Part shown: one piece after another, positions 61,637 to 64,000 of the stretch | How positions within the stretch are numbered: position 1 is the stretch's first letter | Layout of the letters: every line of letters starts with the position of its first letter | NCBI RefSeq assembly: GCF_000518665.1 | Contig: NZ_JAEA01000009.1 | Location: 62,001 to 126,000, forward strand | Origin: Microvirga flocculans ATCC BAA-817 | GTDB taxonomy: Bacteria; Pseudomonadota; Alphaproteobacteria; Rhizobiales; Beijerinckiaceae | Direction: 5' to 3' | Length of the DNA: 64,000 nucleotides | Program-made: the position numbers and the translations under genes | The notes under the pieces: model-generated | What the model was told of the DNA's origin: nothing | What the model saw: only the letters and a program-made list of their open reading frames with translations | The model's database searches: none

Positions 61637-62212
61637 ATGGCGACGGACAAACAACCGACGGTTATCAAGAAATATGCCAACCGCCGCCTCTATCACACGG
61701 GCACTTCGACCTACGTGACCTTGGAAGATCTGGCCGGCATGGTGCGCAAGGGCGAGGATTTCGTGGTCTATGACGCGAAGTCCGGCGAGGAGATCACCCG
61801 CTCGGTCCTGGCCCAGATCATCTTCGAGCAGGAGAACAAGGAAGGGCCGAATCTCCTGCCCGTCACGGTGCTCCGCCAGCTGATCCGCTTCTACGGCGAC
61901 AGCATGCAGGCCCTGGTGCCGAGCTACCTCGAATTCTCCATGAACAACCTCTCCCAGGAGCAGCAGAAGCTGCGGGAGCAGATGGCCCAGGCCTTCGGTC
62001 CCGGGGCCTTCCAGGCCATGGAGGAGCAGGTGCGCAAGAACATGGGCTTCTTCACCGAGGCCATGCGCATGTTCTCGCCCTTCCCGCAGGGGGCTGCGGG
62101 CAATGCCGAGACGAAGCCCGCGACGAAGGCGGAAGAGGCGGGCGACCTCGACGCCCTGAAGCGGCAGATGGCCGATATGCAGGCCAAACTCGACAAGCTG
62201 GCGAGCAAGTAG
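61637..62212 (+). CDS. phaR: Polyhydroxyalkanoate synthesis repressor PhaR
   Basis: A DNA-binding regulator that also binds PHB granules and represses phasin genes. The 191-residue protein starts with the PhaR DNA-binding domain (TVIKKYANRRLYHTGTSTYV, LEDLAGMVRKGEDFVVYDAK), followed by the PHB-accumulation region (SYLEFSMNNLSQEQQKLREQ) and a Lys-rich helical tail. The ATG at 61637 begins the conserved region; the open frame from 61505 does not belong to it. Divergent from phaA-phaB. Confidence 0.95.
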   Translation: MATDKQPTVIKKYANRRLYHTGTSTYVTLEDLAGMVRKGEDFVVYDAKSGEEITRSVLAQIIFEQENKEGPNLLPVTVLRQLIRFYGDSMQALVPSYLEFSMNNLSQEQQKLREQMAQAFGPGAFQAMEEQVRKNMGFFTEAMRMFSPFPQGAAGNAETKPATKAEEAGDLDALKRQMADMQAKLDKLASK

Positions 62213-62222
62213 CCGCCCGGCT

Positions 62223-63857
62223 TCAGGCCTGCGCGCGCTTCAGGAGCGCATGAAACGCCGAAGGCTGCATCACCGCCTCCGGCTCCCCGAACAGGGCGCC
62301 CTGCAGGTAATCCACGCCCCAGGCCGCCAGCAGCCGGGCGGTCGCCTCGTCGTCCACCCATTCCGCCGCAACGGCGATGCCGAGATTCTGCGCCCTGTCG
62401 ATGAGGGTGCGGACATGGAGGCGGTCGTCGGTGGAGCGCTTGAGCGGCTGGATGAAGACGCCGTCGATCTTGAGGAGGTCGACCGGCAGCATCCGGAGCT
62501 GTGCGGGCGTGATGTATCCGGCCCCGTATCCCGTGAGCGCAAGCCCGATGCCGAGGGCCTTCATAGCGTGGAGGCGGCCGAGATTGCGCCGGGATTCGAT
62601 GAGCGCGATCTCCGGAACCTCGACGATGAGCCGCGACTCGATGCCCGGGCGGGCGCCGAGATGCGCCGCCAGCATGGGCAGCCATTCCGGATCCTGCAGG
62701 GTCCTGGAAGACACCGGCAGCGCCAGGCGCTGGGCGGGGTTCCGGACGAGGTGATCCGCCGCCAGCTCCAGCAGTCGGCCGTCGACCAGCAGGGCGAGGT
62801 TCTCCCCTGCCAGTCCCGGCGCCGGCGCGAGAGGGATCGTCGCGGGATCGGCGCTCGGGATGGCGGCGCAGGCCTGCATCAGCGAGGGAGCGCGGCTTTG
62901 CGCATCCACCACCGGCTGGCAGGCCAGAGCCAGGCTGCGCCCGTTGAGGGCGGCGATCCAGTCGAACGGCGCCTGGTCGGCCTGGGGCGGTGCTGCCAGG
63001 CGCGGCGTGTAGAAGGCCAGGGCCTCGTCCCGCTCGATGCCACGGCTCAGGGCCAGTTCGGCGAAACGCAAAAGCTTGGTGGCCTTGAAGGTGTGGTCCG
63101 GCGCGCAGGCCGCGCCCAGGCGCAGGGTGGCGGCGGCCGGGCTGTCGCTCAGGAGCCCCTGGAGCCGCTTCATGGCGCTGACCGCATCCGCCGCGGGGCA
63201 GCAGGTGAGGGTGAGCGTGAAACGGTTCGGCCCGAGCGCCCTGAACAGGTCGTGGCGGCGCATCATCGGGCGCAGCCTGCGGGCGATGTCCGCCATGAGG
63301 TCCGCCTCGTCCTCATCGAACGCGCCCGCGATCAGGGTGCAGGTCTGGGACACCCTGAGGGCCTCGTTGATGCTGCTCTGGATGCCGCACAGAAGCTCCG
63401 ACCGAGCCTGGAGCCGGGCCGGCAAAATGTCCCGCGCGGCCGAGGCCGGATCGATGCGGAGCAGGCCGCGGGCGAAGGCCGGGCGGCCCTGGACGTCCGG
63501 CTGCCACCGGCCCGTGTCCTCGATCATCACAACCCGATCCGGCTCGAGGCGCAGCGCGTAGCGGGTCTCGTAGGCGCGGCCCGGATCCTGGGCCGAGGCG
63601 ATGGCCTCCCGGCGGGGGAGGCCGCAGCCCGGCTCGATCATCGCCGCGAAGACATGGCCGGTCTTCGGCAGATCCTTCGGCGAAAGGCCCAGCGCCTCGG
63701 CGGCTCCCGGACCCCAGGTCAGCCCGTCCCCGATCATGTCCCAGGCATAGGTGACGCCTGCCAGGGGCGAAGGCCTGTCCTTCACGGTCTGGCGCTTCTG
63801 CGGCGGCCGGGATGTGCCCTTGAAAAGTCCCGTCCGGCCCTGCCGCTTCGTCGCCAT
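62223..63857 (-). CDS. PAS/GGDEF/EAL-like protein with degenerate catalytic motifs
   Basis: A 544-residue cytoplasmic protein: PAS-like region (about 30-140), a GGDEF-like domain in which GGDEF is replaced by GPNRF (DLFRALGPNRFTLTL), and an EAL-like domain (about 300-535). The EAL motif is absent (ACQPVVDAQSRAP where active enzymes carry YQPIxxL...EAL) and the DDFGxGYS loop reads TGYGAGYI. It probably binds rather than makes or cuts cyclic di-GMP. The ATG at 63857 has a good GAGGATGAGG site. Tail to tail with phaR by 10 bases. Confidence 0.82.
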   Translation of the reverse strand: MATKRQGRTGLFKGTSRPPQKRQTVKDRPSPLAGVTYAWDMIGDGLTWGPGAAEALGLSPKDLPKTGHVFAAMIEPGCGLPRREAIASAQDPGRAYETRYALRLEPDRVVMIEDTGRWQPDVQGRPAFARGLLRIDPASAARDILPARLQARSELLCGIQSSINEALRVSQTCTLIAGAFDEDEADLMADIARRLRPMMRRHDLFRALGPNRFTLTLTCCPAADAVSAMKRLQGLLSDSPAAATLRLGAACAPDHTFKATKLLRFAELALSRGIERDEALAFYTPRLAAPPQADQAPFDWIAALNGRSLALACQPVVDAQSRAPSLMQACAAIPSADPATIPLAPAPGLAGENLALLVDGRLLELAADHLVRNPAQRLALPVSSRTLQDPEWLPMLAAHLGARPGIESRLIVEVPEIALIESRRNLGRLHAMKALGIGLALTGYGAGYITPAQLRMLPVDLLKIDGVFIQPLKRSTDDRLHVRTLIDRAQNLGIAVAAEWVDDEATARLLAAWGVDYLQGALFGEPEAVMQPSAFHALLKRAQA

Positions 63858-64000
63858 CACCCTCATCCTCGGAATACGCATGGATCGGGGAGGCGGAAGG
63901 CGCGTCGTCGCAAGCCCGGCCAAGACCCCGAAAAACAAGGATGCAGGATCGGCCCCTGGGCTTAACGAAGCGTAAAAAGTGACGGGAAATCAGGAGGCTT

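Overview
The window reads as a chromosomal segment of a high-GC alphaproteobacterium of the order Hyphomicrobiales (Rhizobiales), most like the Methylobacteriaceae/Microvirga group. The order-level call rests on several markers: the lysC-ptsP-prfA-prmC run, a DUF4167 protein, DUF1178 and DUF2125 proteins, CheZ of the short alphaproteobacterial type, a phaAB/phaR locus, EcfG-like promoters and a RIME-like palindromic intergenic element. The genus is a guess. There is no rRNA, tRNA, CRISPR array, prophage or insertion sequence that I can see. Nearly everything is core housekeeping, with small accessory islets between conserved blocks.

Layout. 1-7.7 kb: the 3' end of tyrC, an envelope DUF2125 protein, a ChaC-like cyclotransferase, the ftsE-ftsX-ydcF-plsC run, hpt and tspO. 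7.7-14.6 kb: a trans-sulfuration PLP enzyme, periplasmic CpdB, an islet of very small (partly membrane) proteins, a YihY/BrkB protein and an EamA transporter. 14.6-21.6 kb: what looks like a general-stress neighbourhood. It holds a 54-residue acidic protein, a DUF4142 protein with a disordered partner, a hibernation factor, ClpB and two tiny disordered proteins, several behind EcfG-like promoters. A TRAP solute-binding protein lies in it as well. 21.7-27.2 kb: a MOSC protein, a 1158-residue RTX-repeat protein and a DUF4167 protein.

27.5-33.5 kb (minus strand): lysC, then ptsP-prfA-fosX-prmC with stop/start overlaps, so translation-termination factors, the EI-Ntr regulator and a FosX-type fosfomycin hydrolase appear co-expressed. 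33.6-47 kb: ubiG, nhaA, a phosphoesterase, two secreted proteins, then DUF1178 protein, nitrilase, grxC and comF, followed by an NDUFAF5-like protein, DUF427 protein, Fe-ADH and thioesterase. An EamA gene, mutT, another secreted protein, argJ and a parvulin end this part. 47-54.7 kb: secA, an ABC-F ATPase, cheY-cheZ and an L,D-transpeptidase lipoprotein. 54.9-64 kb: accA, a methyltransferase divergent from gloB, a GNAT protein, a YddG-like exporter, phaB and phaA divergent from phaR, and a PAS/GGDEF/EAL-like protein with degenerate catalytic motifs.

I found no clear undescribed multi-gene defence or metabolic system. The most interesting leads are the tiny-protein islet at 11.5-12.5 kb, the set of EcfG-like promoters, the fosX gene inside the prfA-prmC operon, a probable leaderless gene at 2.8 kb, the RIME-like element that supplies the stop codon of its neighbour, and two intergenic palindromes upstream of secreted-protein genes.
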